In this document: positions 1 to 6,820 of the stretch, in pieces
Position numbering within the stretch: the first letter of the stretch is position 1
Layout of the letters: every line of letters starts with the position of its first letter
Assembly (NCBI GenBank): GCA_030630425.1
Contig: DAOVNB010000019.1
Span: 1-8,334 of the forward strand
Reading direction: 5' to 3'
Source of the DNA: an archaeon
Lineage (GTDB): Archaea > EX4484-52 > B79-G9
DNA length: 8,334 nucleotides
The notes under the pieces: model-generated
Database searches by the model: none
Seen by the model: the letters and a program-made list of their open reading frames with translations, nothing else
What the model was told of the DNA's origin: nothing
Position numbers and translations under genes: made by a program

Positions 1-816
1 CACCTTGTTATGCATATTGTACTTGCTGCCGTCCCATGTGATATCTATCCCCTCATCTTTCAGCTTGTCATATTCGCACCATTCATTGTTCTGGGATTTT
101 TCAAAGACTCCCCGTATCATGATGCCGTCATTATGCCTATCAATGAGCGCTTCACCAATGCCGTCATGCGTAAAGCTGAATGTCATGAAATCCACGCTCC
201 TGTTTGCCTGCATAATTGCATCAATCACATGGTCTCCGCATGAGTCTTCAGGGCAGAAATAGTTTTCAACCATAATGCCGTCAAGAGAGACTGCAGGATA
301 TTTTGTAGTATCTCCCGAACCGAACACACCATTATAAAGTTCCTCAAACTCGTCAAGATAATTTTCCGATATGTATCTTGATCTTATGATGACAATATTG
401 TTATTATTCTTAGTGTCCCCCCGCGCCGTAGGATTAAAAGAGCCTGTGATTGTTATCTTTCCGTCTATCACGCAGAACTTGTTGTGCATCAGCTGCCAGG
501 TCTTATCATTTTTGACATAGCTGAGCCCGTCAATATCTCCTGTATTCTTCTTGTCAACAACAAGCCTGTAATTTTTGCCGTCAAGGGCGGACATCACATT
601 TTCAAGCTCAAGATCATAAAGCGCACAGTCAACAGATTCATTGGAGCTTTCTATCAGCTCTGACATTCGCCTGCCACACAAGTCATCAGGGCAGAAATAA
701 ACATTTACCTGTGTGCCATTCTCAACCACAGGACCCCCTAATGAGACAGGATAAAACAGGCTCATGAGAAATGTGGCGACAAGAATCAGTATCTGTCCTA
801 AATCGGTCATAAACAT
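1..816 (-). CDS. Phospholipase D-like protein with N-terminal membrane anchor or signal, partial at its C-terminus
   Basis: The reading frame is open from ATG at 816 to the window edge, giving 272 residues with the C-terminus missing. In-frame stops lie just upstream of 816; ATG 810 (residue 3) is an alternative start. Residues 8-27 form a hydrophobic segment (signal peptide or anchor), so the rest is probably outside the membrane. Two tandem PLD-type units are visible. Unit 1 has the catalytic HxKx4D motif at H111, K113 and D118, followed by GSFNPT at 125-130. Unit 2 reaches a second HNK at H269-K271 just as the window ends. Each unit opens with a similar cysteine motif, FCPDDLCG (41-48) and FCPEDSCG (187-194), suggesting internal duplication and perhaps disulfides or metal binding. 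PLD-family enzymes cleave phosphodiester bonds in phospholipids or nucleic acids by pairing two HKD motifs; the substrate here cannot be told. The stretch appears richer in G+C than its neighbours. The family call is firm; nuclease versus lipase is open. Confidence 0.88.
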   Translation of the reverse strand, partial: MFMTDLGQILILVATFLMSLFYPVSLGGPVVENGTQVNVYFCPDDLCGRRMSELIESSNESVDCALYDLELENVMSALDGKNYRLVVDKKNTGDIDGLSYVKNDKTWQLMHNKFCVIDGKITITGSFNPTARGDTKNNNNIVIIRSRYISENYLDEFEELYNGVFGSGDTTKYPAVSLDGIMVENYFCPEDSCGDHVIDAIMQANRSVDFMTFSFTHDGIGEALIDRHNDGIMIRGVFEKSQNNEWCEYDKLKDEGIDITWDGSKYNMHNKV

Positions 817-830
817 TATTGCTTATCAAG

Positions 831-873
831 ATATTAATAGATAATGATTGTCAATATTTAGAAAATATAAAAA
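831..873 (-). promoter_or_regulatory. Promoter region for the PLD-like gene (two candidate TATA boxes)
   Basis: On the minus strand, TTTTTATATTTT (about 862-873) would start transcription near 841, leaving a short leader. A second AT-rich box, CTATTAATAT (831-840), is centred about 25 bases before ATG 810 and would give a leaderless message from that ATG. The T-runs around 871-890 also lie just past the stop of the upstream DUF4405 gene and may end its transcript. The sequence does not choose between the two boxes. Confidence 0.4.
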
Positions 874-890
874 GTGACCTTAAAAAGAGT

Positions 891-1163
891 TTAAATAAAA
901 GACTTATTTTTACCAAACATACTTTTGGTAACACAAACAATCCACTTCCAATGCAGAATCAAATGAACCAAGACAAGCAATCCCATGATTAAACCGCTCC
1001 AATCATGCAACATTGAAATGTTCGGCCTAGATAATGCTTTGTAAGCTGAAACACCGATTATTTTTATTAATCCGGGCCATTTAATTAACCCCGTTAAAAA
1101 ACAAATAAAAAAGGACAATGCCAACCCAACATCAATCCAATAATTTAATTTAGTCCTATTCAT
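891..1163 (-). CDS. Small two-helix membrane protein, DUF4405 / cytochrome b-like
   Basis: A 90-residue protein with two hydrophobic segments, about residues 10-28 and 55-72. The second segment carries the histidines: H53 in LHDWSG just before it, then H67 and H71 in LVHLILHW. The pattern LHxWxGxxM...HLxLHW is typical of DUF4405 membrane proteins, which resemble cytochrome b561-type proteins, so these histidines are candidate heme ligands. Its ATG overlaps the end of the lipoprotein gene by 8 bases, so the two are probably translated from one message and may be coupled. The role is inferred as a membrane electron-transfer or heme-binding subunit; no partner oxidoreductase is visible here. It could also be a structural membrane protein of unknown role. 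Confidence 0.75.
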   Translation of the reverse strand: MNRTKLNYWIDVGLALSFFICFLTGLIKWPGLIKIIGVSAYKALSRPNISMLHDWSGLIMGLLVLVHLILHWKWIVCVTKSMFGKNKSFI

Positions 1164-1479
1164 TTTGTAAACCTTCTTGTTTTATCTCTTCGGCCATATC
1201 TTTTATTTGCGCTGGAGAAAACTTATATTCTGCGTCCCGAATATCTTCCAAAACAGTATTCACAGTATAGCTTCCGTTCAAATCAAACTCAGCTACAATC
1301 CCGGATAAAAGAACTTCTGAATCAATTTCCCAAAGATCAGCCACATCCTGCACAGTTAATAATTTCATATCTTTGCCTTCAATCTCCACAGAATAATCAT
1401 CATCATGCTCGTGTTCCGCCGTACAGCCAGCAACTGCAAACACCAAGAAAATAATCATTACGAATAATATTTTTTTCAT
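1156..1479 (-). CDS. Lipoprotein with small helical domain, partner of the DUF4405 protein
   Basis: A 107-residue protein. The ATG at 1479 is chosen over an in-frame TTG at 1512 because it begins a clean lipoprotein signal peptide, MKKILFVMIIFLVFAVAG followed by C19 (lipobox VAGC), and because a GGGGG Shine-Dalgarno-like run (1487-1491) sits 7 bases upstream. Directly after the lipidation cysteine comes a His/Asp cluster, HEHDDD (23-28), a possible metal-binding patch. Residues about 40-100 form a predicted helical domain (LTVQDVADLWEID... then FSPAQIKDMAEEI). From memory, similar short helical modules accompany DUF4405 membrane proteins; this is inference. The stop overlaps the ATG of the downstream DUF4405 gene. 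The pair probably acts together at the outer face of the membrane, with the lipoprotein tethered beside the histidine-bearing helices. The exact function is unknown. Confidence 0.75.
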   Translation of the reverse strand: MKKILFVMIIFLVFAVAGCTAEHEHDDDYSVEIEGKDMKLLTVQDVADLWEIDSEVLLSGIVAEFDLNGSYTVNTVLEDIRDAEYKFSPAQIKDMAEEIKQEGLQNE

Positions 1480-1513
1480 TTTTATGCCCCCTAACTGAAA
1501 TCTTTGTTCCAAT

Positions 1514-1548
1514 CAATAAATATCATATGGTTGAAACGAGATATATTA
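1514..1548 (-). promoter_or_regulatory. Candidate promoter of the lipoprotein-DUF4405 operon
   Basis: Two AT-rich minus-strand boxes are possible. TAATATAT (1541-1548) would start the message near 1519 and give a leader of about 40 bases. ATATTTATTG (1514-1523) would start it near 1492, just before the GGGGG run at 1487-1491. Either way this operon has a leader with a Shine-Dalgarno-like sequence, unlike most genes in the window. Confidence 0.35.
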
Positions 1549-1635
1549 CTTATTGAAACCAGAAATATTCTACCAAACCAATAGCCGTATTTCTATACGC
1601 AATCAAAAATACAAGAAATAATAAATAACAAAAAC

Positions 1636-1731
1636 TCACTCTTCTTCCTGAACATCGTTTTCGTCTTCTTCTTCATCGTCGTCTATTTCGTCATCGTCGC
1701 CCTGCCTAAAAAAACAACCTGCTCCAATCAT
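1636..1731 (-). CDS. 31-residue acidic microprotein, or C-terminal half of a frameshifted membrane protein
   Basis: The ATG at 1731 begins a 31-residue protein with a short hydrophobic start (MIGAGCFF) and a long acidic tail of almost only D and E (GDDDEIDDDEEEDENDV then QEEE). A GGTGG Shine-Dalgarno-like sequence (1738-1742) lies 6 bases before the ATG, and a TATATAAA box (1774-1781) lies about 45 bases upstream, so it could be expressed alone. The frame stays open upstream to a TAA at 1790-1792 and encodes a plausible second membrane helix (IAYFGWWSFMIGAGCFF). This suggests it may instead be the end of one longer protein whose start is the 27-residue frame at 1775-1858, displaced by one base. 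I recognise no family. The T/C-rich plus strand here is explained by the acidic codons. Confidence 0.5.
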   Translation of the reverse strand: MIGAGCFFRQGDDDEIDDDEEEDENDVQEEE

Positions 1732-1774
1732 AAAAGACCACCATCCAAAATATGCTATTTTTGTAAATCTGTCT

Positions 1775-1858
1775 TTATATACTTGATGTTTTTAGCTCAA
1801 ACACTGCCCGAAAAACATTAAGTAAGTATCCAGCAAGCACAATTGTGCATACAACCAC
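1775..1858 (-). CDS. 27-residue membrane-helix microprotein (GTG start), or N-terminal half of a frameshifted gene
   Basis: The frame begins with GTG at 1858 and ends at TAA 1775-1777. It encodes a hydrophobic helix (VVCTIVLAGYLLNVFRAVF) with a short polar end. A minus-strand TATATAAA box (1878-1885) is centred about 24 bases before the GTG, which would place that codon at the transcript's 5' end, as for the other leaderless genes here. Alone it would be a one-helix membrane peptide. At the five-A run (1789-1793), removing one A joins it to the downstream acidic frame without a stop, giving 73 residues: helix, basic linker (HQVYKDRFTK), second helix and acidic tail. It could therefore be the front of a broken gene or of a sequencing indel. 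I recognise no family. Confidence 0.45.
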   Translation of the reverse strand: MVVCTIVLAGYLLNVFRAVFELKTSSI

Positions 1859-1877
1859 GCCGAATAATTAACTATAA

Positions 1878-1885
1878 TTTATATA
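1878..1885 (-). promoter_or_regulatory. TATA box for the 1775-1858 small gene
   Basis: Minus-strand TATATAAA centred about 24 bases upstream of the GTG at 1858. The same octamer occurs at 1774-1781, upstream of the acidic frame. Read on the plus strand it is TTTATATA and could also serve the plus-strand gene at 1971 with a leader of about 60 bases, so its direction is not settled. Confidence 0.45.
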
Positions 1886-1940
1886 GGTCATTTTTGTAAT
1901 ACTTTTTAAGAACAAGATAATCAAGGATTCAAAACAAAAA

Positions 1941-1949
1941 AATATATAC
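1941..1949 (+). promoter_or_regulatory. TATA box for the 70-residue membrane protein
   Basis: AATATATAC is centred about 26 bases before the ATG at 1971, predicting a leaderless transcript. No Shine-Dalgarno sequence is seen in front of the ATG. Confidence 0.6.
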
Positions 1950-1970
1950 TAAAAGAAACAAAGGATTACT

Positions 1971-2183
1971 ATGTTCAAAAAACTAAGCAAGATGAAATTC
2001 CACCACCAAAGCCTTTTCGCAATTATAATAGCTTTTGCAGTTATCTCTTTTTGGCGAGGTGTTTGGGGCCTGATGGATGAATACCTGTTCCCTGAAAATT
2101 ACAGGTTAAGCTTGTGGATTTCTTTGATTTCAGGCATCATTATTCTTGTAACAACACACTACATCACAAAAGAATTGATGTGA
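1971..2183 (+). CDS. Small two-helix membrane protein of unknown function
   Basis: A 70-residue protein and the only plus-strand gene in the window. A basic start (MFKKLSKMKFHH) precedes helix 1 (about residues 15-32, ending in SFWRGVWGL), then a short loop, MDEYLFPENYRL, and helix 2 (about 48-65). The positively charged N-terminus suggests both ends face the cytoplasm. The FWRGxWGLxDEYLFP segment is distinctive and, from memory, recurs in small uncharacterised archaeal membrane proteins; I cannot name a family with certainty. The ATG sits about 26 bases from a TATA box. It converges with the EamA gene, with 22 bases between the stops. No function is assigned. Confidence 0.8.
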   Translation: MFKKLSKMKFHHQSLFAIIIAFAVISFWRGVWGLMDEYLFPENYRLSLWISLISGIIILVTTHYITKELM

Positions 2184-2205
2184 TTTATGATTTCTGCTGC
2201 TTTTA

Positions 2206-3141
2206 TCACATGTGCGGCCAATTTCTAAGCTTTAGATGATGCTTGTGTTTCTCGGGTGTATGTATCTCTCTAAAATGAAACTCTAAAATTACAAGACCCG
2301 TAAGAATAAAAAGCCCGCCAATCATCTGGGACCTGACAAGTGTCTCTCCCAACAAAACAACGGCGTAAAAAACAGCAACCAAAGGAGAACTCAAACCTGC
2401 AAGAGAAACATTTGTGGCGGTCGTCATTTCAAGCGCCTTGTACCACAGATATTGTCCAAGAATTGTGGTCAGTACAACAAGGCCCAATAAAGCAAGAGCA
2501 AATCTTATAGAAATGACTTGAAACAAAATGGAATAATCAACTAAAAATAAAGACATCATGAATAATATCGAAGCGCCAAACATATTTCTCAGGGTTACAA
2601 TGACTTCGGGAGGTATGTGATGCATGTACTTTTTGAATAAAATTGTTCCAACTGCAAAAGATAAAGCAGAAAGAAAGATTAACGCATCCCCCACATTCAA
2701 AGACATGCCAATACTGAAATTATTGGTTGCAATAATAAGAACCCCTATAAACATAATAACTGCCCCTGCAATCTGATGTAATGTTATCCTATCTTTTAAG
2801 ACAAAAATAGCCAAAAGAGATGTCAATATCGCCTCAGATTTTCCAATTAGGATGGAATTTGTGGCAGAAGTAATGCTGAGGCCTAAAAGCAGCAATAAAG
2901 GACCCAAAATCGAGGCAAATACAGATATCAAAAACATGATTTTAATATCCCGTTTTGATGTGTTTTTTAGTTCCTTTATTTTCCTTACCAAATCCAGGAT
3001 AAAAAGGATAATAATTGCTGCAAGTGTCTGGTTTACAACGAGAATCAAAAAAGGGCTCATATCATTAAGCAGCAATTTCCCGAAAACAAAATACAGGCTA
3101 AACAAGGATATTGAAATAAATGCCAAAAAGGTTCCTTTCAT
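2206..3141 (-). CDS. EamA / DMT-superfamily transporter
   Basis: A 311-residue polytopic membrane protein with about ten hydrophobic segments in two similar halves (roughly residues 1-137 and 146-290), the usual size and layout of EamA transporters of the drug/metabolite transporter superfamily. Family-like features include the opening SISLFSLYFVFGKLL, the end-of-half segment ATNSILIGKSEAILTSLLAI with VLKDRIT, and in the second half TATNVSLAGLSSPLVAVFYA followed by LLGETL. The substrate is unknown; relatives export amino acids, metabolites or drugs. The C-terminal tail is short, basic and histidine-rich (HTPEKHKHHLK), which may bind metal or simply be cytoplasmic. ATG 3141 is preferred over an in-frame TTG at 3150 because the TATA box at 3163-3172 is centred about 27 bases from it. 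It is a separate unit from hypF. Confidence 0.9.
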   Translation of the reverse strand: MKGTFLAFISISLFSLYFVFGKLLLNDMSPFLILVVNQTLAAIIILFILDLVRKIKELKNTSKRDIKIMFLISVFASILGPLLLLLGLSITSATNSILIGKSEAILTSLLAIFVLKDRITLHQIAGAVIMFIGVLIIATNNFSIGMSLNVGDALIFLSALSFAVGTILFKKYMHHIPPEVIVTLRNMFGASILFMMSLFLVDYSILFQVISIRFALALLGLVVLTTILGQYLWYKALEMTTATNVSLAGLSSPLVAVFYAVVLLGETLVRSQMIGGLFILTGLVILEFHFREIHTPEKHKHHLKLRNWPHM

Positions 3142-3162
3142 AATATGCAATTAACGAATCAT

Positions 3163-3172
3163 AATATATAAA
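3163..3172 (-). promoter_or_regulatory. TATA box for the EamA gene
   Basis: Minus-strand TTTATATATT is a near-ideal archaeal TATA element centred about 27 bases before ATG 3141, so the message is probably leaderless. It lies in the short gap after hypF and shows that the EamA gene has its own promoter. Confidence 0.75.
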
Positions 3173-3189
3173 GATTAGGTTTACGAAAT

Positions 3190-3196
3190 AAAAAAA
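3190..3196 (-). terminator. T-run terminator after hypF
   Basis: On the minus strand seven T residues follow the hypF stop codon directly, consistent with an archaeal T-tract terminator placed before the EamA promoter. No hairpin is needed or seen. Confidence 0.5.
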
Positions 3197-5386
3197 TCAC
3201 AAATCACAAGTATTATTCAATGCATAACCAATTTGCCCGAAACTTATCCCCCCATCGCCCGAAGGAACTTTTGAATTGATAAGAACACATCTATCAGCCA
3301 TAAATTTTGTGATATGCCTGTTGTATGCAACCCCTCCGGAAAAAACAATCGGCAAATCACCAGCAACCTTCTTTGCAATCTCGAAAAGCCCTCGCGCAAC
3401 ATACTCATGCACGGTCGCTGCTAGTTGTTTTTTATCTTTATTCTTATTTTCCCACAAATATTTGAAAAGAGGCGTTGTTTGAAGAACATTATTTTCAATC
3501 ACTGGCTTAAAATCATAAGGCACAGCATCCGAAACAAAGCTTTCAAGCGCAATTGCGGGTTCACCTTCATAAGTCCTTTTTTTACAAACCCCTAAAAAAT
3601 AAGATGCCGCATCCAAAATCCTTCCACAGCTTGTTGTTTTTGAAACATTGAACCCCATATCTATCTGTTTTTGCCACACTTCTGCATTTTGCCCAAACAT
3701 GATTTTAAGCTCATTTTCGCTCAAAAATTTAGACAATATCCCGAAAAGCATCCTTTCAGGTTCTATGACACTTGAATCCCCGCCAAGAAGAACCTGTTCT
3801 TCTAAATGCCCAACTCTCACATTTTGACCTGTTTTTTTAGAATCTGCCAAAAATACTTCGCCGCCCCAAATGTTTCCATCCGCGCCATAACCCGAACCAT
3901 CACACACTATCCCAACAAAAGAAGACAACCCGTTTTCAAGGGCAACAGAATATGCATGAGCTGTATGGTGCTGAACCAAAACCAATTTCGCACCCATACT
4001 TGATGCAAGCTCTTTTGCATAATGAGTTATGTAAAAATCAGGATGATAATCGCAAAGAACAATTTTTGGATTTGCGCCGGTCATTCGCATCAAAAAATTA
4101 GCGCATTTTTTAAAAAAATCAAAAGTTTTCGGATTCGAAGTATTACCTATATGCTGAGACACATAAACTTTTCCTTTTGTGTATAAAGACACGGTATTTG
4201 ATTCCTGGGAGCCTAAAGCAATCATGTCCGGAGCATCCCCAATATCAACGCCAATTGGTTCCGGCGCAAACCCGCGGGAGCGCCTCAAAAATAAGCTGTT
4301 TCCATTAACAAACTTCAAAACAGAATCATCAACACGATTAGAAATTTTACGATTATAAGAAAGATCATGTTCTGCAAATTCCTGCATTTCTTTGTCCATG
4401 GGCTCTCCCGGCAGATTGCACGAAGTCATAACAATAGGAGTTTTTATTAAATCCAAAAGAATGTGGTGGAGTGCAGTATATGGAAGCAAAACCCCTATAC
4501 TGTCAAGCGGAGAGACAGAATAAAAAGAGTCTTTTCTTTTTTTTTCAAGAACAACAATTGGTTTTCTGTATGATGTTAACGCAGACAGTTCACCATCAGA
4601 CACCAATGCAAATTTTTCAATATCTAAAACATTTCCAATCATAACAGCCAATGGTTTTTTCGGGCGTTTTATCATACCCCTTAAGCTACTAACAGCTTTG
4701 TCATTTTTAGCATCGCATGAAAGATTATATCCTCCAACACCTTTTATTGCAATTATTTTTCCTTTTTTAATTGCATTCGCTGCTTCTTTTATCGCGTCAA
4801 ACCCGCTTGATTTTTTCACCCCTCTAACTGAAAAAATAAGTTCCGGCCCGCAATCAGGACATCCTATAGTCTGCGCATGGTATCGTCTGTTACTATGCTC
4901 TTGATATTCTTTTTTACAGGAATCACACATTACAAATTCTTTCATGGTAGTTGTGCTGCGGTCATAAGGAAGGTTTTCAATAATAGAAAATCTGGGACCG
5001 CAATTGGTGCATGTGGTGTAATAATAATTTTTACGCCTGTTTTTTGAATCACTAATATCCGAAATACAATCATCGCAAACAGAGATATCGGGCAATATTT
5101 GTGTTGCGCCCGAACTTTTCTTTGACGGCAATATCTCAAAATCATTAAAAAACGAAGCTGAGCCGTCAACTTTCTCAACCACTATGTTTTCTATACGACA
5201 TAACGGAGGCAAAATAGTCTTGTCATGAAAAATATCTTCAAAGGAACTGTAATCTACAAGAATCTCAACACCGGCGCTTGTGTTTTTTACATAGCCTTTA
5301 AGCCCTCTTTTTTTGGCTTCCCTAAAAACAAACGGCCTGAAACCAACACCCTGTACAGCACCTGAAACAATTAATCGATAAAACAT
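3197..5386 (-). CDS. hypF: Carbamoyltransferase HypF, [NiFe]-hydrogenase maturation
   Basis: HypF uses carbamoyl phosphate and ATP to carbamoylate the C-terminal cysteine of HypE, the first step in making the CN ligands of [NiFe]-hydrogenases. At 729 residues it is full length and has all domains in order. The acylphosphatase domain (1-90) has VQGVGFRPFV with R17, and N35. The zinc-finger part has four CxxC pairs: C104/C107, C126/C129, C154/C157 and C176/C179. The YrdC-like domain (about 200-375) includes KGVGGYNLSCDA. The Kae1-like domain has VQHHTAHA (H473, H477), CDGSGYGADG (495-504), FSGGVAYNR (682-690) and VPSGDGGISFGQ near the end. ATG 5386 is chosen because residue 1 there begins the acylphosphatase domain and a TATA-like box lies about 30 bases upstream; the longer start at 5446 would add 20 unrelated residues. 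No hydrogenase or other hyp gene is in view. Confidence 0.97.
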   Translation of the reverse strand: MFYRLIVSGAVQGVGFRPFVFREAKKRGLKGYVKNTSAGVEILVDYSSFEDIFHDKTILPPLCRIENIVVEKVDGSASFFNDFEILPSKKSSGATQILPDISVCDDCISDISDSKNRRKNYYYTTCTNCGPRFSIIENLPYDRSTTTMKEFVMCDSCKKEYQEHSNRRYHAQTIGCPDCGPELIFSVRGVKKSSGFDAIKEAANAIKKGKIIAIKGVGGYNLSCDAKNDKAVSSLRGMIKRPKKPLAVMIGNVLDIEKFALVSDGELSALTSYRKPIVVLEKKRKDSFYSVSPLDSIGVLLPYTALHHILLDLIKTPIVMTSCNLPGEPMDKEMQEFAEHDLSYNRKISNRVDDSVLKFVNGNSLFLRRSRGFAPEPIGVDIGDAPDMIALGSQESNTVSLYTKGKVYVSQHIGNTSNPKTFDFFKKCANFLMRMTGANPKIVLCDYHPDFYITHYAKELASSMGAKLVLVQHHTAHAYSVALENGLSSFVGIVCDGSGYGADGNIWGGEVFLADSKKTGQNVRVGHLEEQVLLGGDSSVIEPERMLFGILSKFLSENELKIMFGQNAEVWQKQIDMGFNVSKTTSCGRILDAASYFLGVCKKRTYEGEPAIALESFVSDAVPYDFKPVIENNVLQTTPLFKYLWENKNKDKKQLAATVHEYVARGLFEIAKKVAGDLPIVFSGGVAYNRHITKFMADRCVLINSKVPSGDGGISFGQIGYALNNTCDL

Positions 5387-5410
5387 AAAACCCGTTCTTA
5401 CTTTAAAATG

Positions 5411-5420
5411 AAAATTTAAA
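5411..5420 (-). promoter_or_regulatory. TATA-like box for hypF
   Basis: Minus-strand TTTAAATTTT is centred about 30 bases before ATG 5386. It supports the shorter HypF start and a leaderless or nearly leaderless transcript. It is weaker than the TATA boxes of the EamA and BRO genes. Confidence 0.5.
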
Positions 5421-5447
5421 TGGTTTGATGTATTTCTAGCGCGCAAG

Positions 5448-5468
5448 AAAAAAAATAACTATTAAAAA
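5448..5468 (-). terminator. T-run terminator after purD
   Basis: Just past the purD stop the minus strand has a run of five T (5464-5468) and then a run of eight T (5448-5455). This is a typical archaeal T-tract terminator and separates purD from the hypF promoter. Confidence 0.6.
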
Positions 5469-5470
5469 TT

Positions 5471-6787
5471 TCAGCAAGTTCTTCTTAAAACATTCATATG
5501 GTCTGCTCTTTTCTGTATAAGTTCAGGTTTCCCTATATCAGGCCGGTGCTTAAGAGGTCCTATTATACTTGAAATACCCTCCTCTGCAATCTGTTCTGCT
5601 TCGAATAGAGTGTCTGCGAGTCCTACTGTTGCAACTGCCCTTGAACCGGTTGTATAAACAACGCCGCCCTTTTTATAAACACCAGAGTAAAACAACAACG
5701 CATCGCCCACATCACCAATTTGAATAGATGCATCTTTTATAGGATTTTCAGGATACCCCTCAGGCACAGCATATTTACATACAGTTGCTTTATTAGAAAA
5801 TCGGACATCAAGAGAACCAAGTGTACCGTTGACAATAGCATCACAAACATCAAGAAAATCAGTTTCAAGAAGAGGCAGCACATTCATCGCTTCAGGATCT
5901 CCGAAACGGGCATTGAACTCAATCACCCTAATGCCATTGGCGGTCAGTATAAACTGGCCGTACAGGATACCGCGATACCCCACCCCAGTCTCCTCCTTGA
6001 CCCTGGCCACAACATCTTTCATTATCTGCTTTGCTTCTTCGTAATCTTCCTCATTCATAAATGGCAGTAGATGCCCCGCATCATTATAAGAGCCCATACC
6101 TCCGGTATTCGGCCCGAGGTCTCCTTCGTCTGCTCTCTTGTGGTCTTGAACACAAGGTGCATATGCAAGATTTTTGCCATCAACAAATGCCTGCAAAGTC
6201 ACTTCCTCACCCTTGAGATTCTCTTCAATTACAACAACATCATTTTTAAGCAACTCAATAGCATACAATTTTGCGGCATCAATATCCTGAAGTTGGTCAC
6301 CCATTACCTTGACACCCTTACCGCCTGTAAGGCCCGCAGGTTTTACAGCTACATCTCCAAGCTCATTAATATAATTACGGATTTCCTCATCCTCGCCCGG
6401 AGAAAATACTTTAAATTCCGGAAGCCCGCCAATATTATATTCTTGCATGAATTTTCGTGTCCATGCTTTATCAAACTCCAATTTTGCGACTTCTTGTTTT
6501 GGACCGACTGAAGATACGCCAACACGCTCAAGAGCATCAACCACACCATTTTGCAGCGGCGTCTCAGGACCGATGATTGCGATATCCACGCCTAATGTTT
6601 TGGCATATCTTGCTACTTGATTTGCATTATTTTCATCATCAATAAAATATTCCTTGCAAAGACCCGCAATTCCGGGGTTCTTTTTAGACATCAAAGAATA
6701 GAGTTCATGTTCTTGCTTGCTTTTTGACACAGCATAAGCAATCGCATGTTCTCGTCCGCCACCTCCAACCAAAAGAACTTTTTTCAT
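5471..6787 (-). CDS. purD: Phosphoribosylamine-glycine ligase (GARS)
   Basis: PurD joins glycine to 5-phosphoribosylamine using ATP, the second step of de novo purine synthesis, in the cytoplasm. The 438-residue protein is full length. The N-terminal Rossmann-like domain opens with [12 protein letters not shown] (4-15) and includes IGPETPL (72-78). The ATP-grasp domain has [13 protein letters not shown] (149-161), [15 protein letters not shown] (187-201), [19 protein letters not shown] (216-234) and [12 protein letters not shown] (288-299) with the metal and ATP ligands. The C-terminal domain has [11 protein letters not shown] (379-389). The [11 protein letters not shown] form is, to my knowledge, common in archaeal GARS. 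ATG 6787 is preferred over an in-frame TTG at 6799 because the protein starts directly with the Rossmann strand and a TATA box is centred about 28 bases upstream. No other purine gene is adjacent. Confidence 0.97.
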   Translation of the reverse strand: MKKVLLVGGGGREHAIAYAVSKSKQEHELYSLMSKKNPGIAGLCKEYFIDDENNANQVARYAKTLGVDIAIIGPETPLQNGVVDALERVGVSSVGPKQEVAKLEFDKAWTRKFMQEYNIGGLPEFKVFSPGEDEEIRNYINELGDVAVKPAGLTGGKGVKVMGDQLQDIDAAKLYAIELLKNDVVVIEENLKGEEVTLQAFVDGKNLAYAPCVQDHKRADEGDLGPNTGGMGSYNDAGHLLPFMNEEDYEEAKQIMKDVVARVKEETGVGYRGILYGQFILTANGIRVIEFNARFGDPEAMNVLPLLETDFLDVCDAIVNGTLGSLDVRFSNKATVCKYAVPEGYPENPIKDASIQIGDVGDALLFYSGVYKKGGVVYTTGSRAVATVGLADTLFEAEQIAEEGISSIIGPLKHRPDIGKPELIQKRADHMNVLRRTC

Positions 6788-6810
6788 GAGATAATCCAAA
6801 ATATTGTTCG

Positions 6811-6820
6811 TTATATGTTA
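6811..6820 (-). promoter_or_regulatory. TATA box for purD
   Basis: Minus-strand TAACATATAA is centred about 28 bases before ATG 6787, again fitting a leaderless transcript. No Shine-Dalgarno sequence precedes the ATG. Confidence 0.5.

Noticed and set aside
5..262. Overlapping plus-strand open frames at the left edge
   Set aside because: They lie opposite the PLD-like gene, whose HKD motifs are on the minus strand; the plus-strand products have no recognisable features.
1636..1700. Pyrimidine-rich TCTTCTTC-like tract as a microsatellite or regulatory repeat
   Set aside because: It is explained as the reverse complement of GAA/GAT/GAC codons of the acidic tail.
1480..1970. RNA gene or CRISPR array in the widest stretch without a long ORF
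   Set aside because: I see no tRNA-like cloverleaf or direct repeats with spacers; the stretch is accounted for by promoters and the two short frames.
2852..3154. Plus-strand 100-codon open frame
   Set aside because: It is antisense to the N-terminal helices of the EamA transporter and has no promoter at its start.
5720..6511. Plus-strand open frames of up to 146 codons opposite purD
   Set aside because: They are antisense to conserved PurD motifs and encode low-information sequence.
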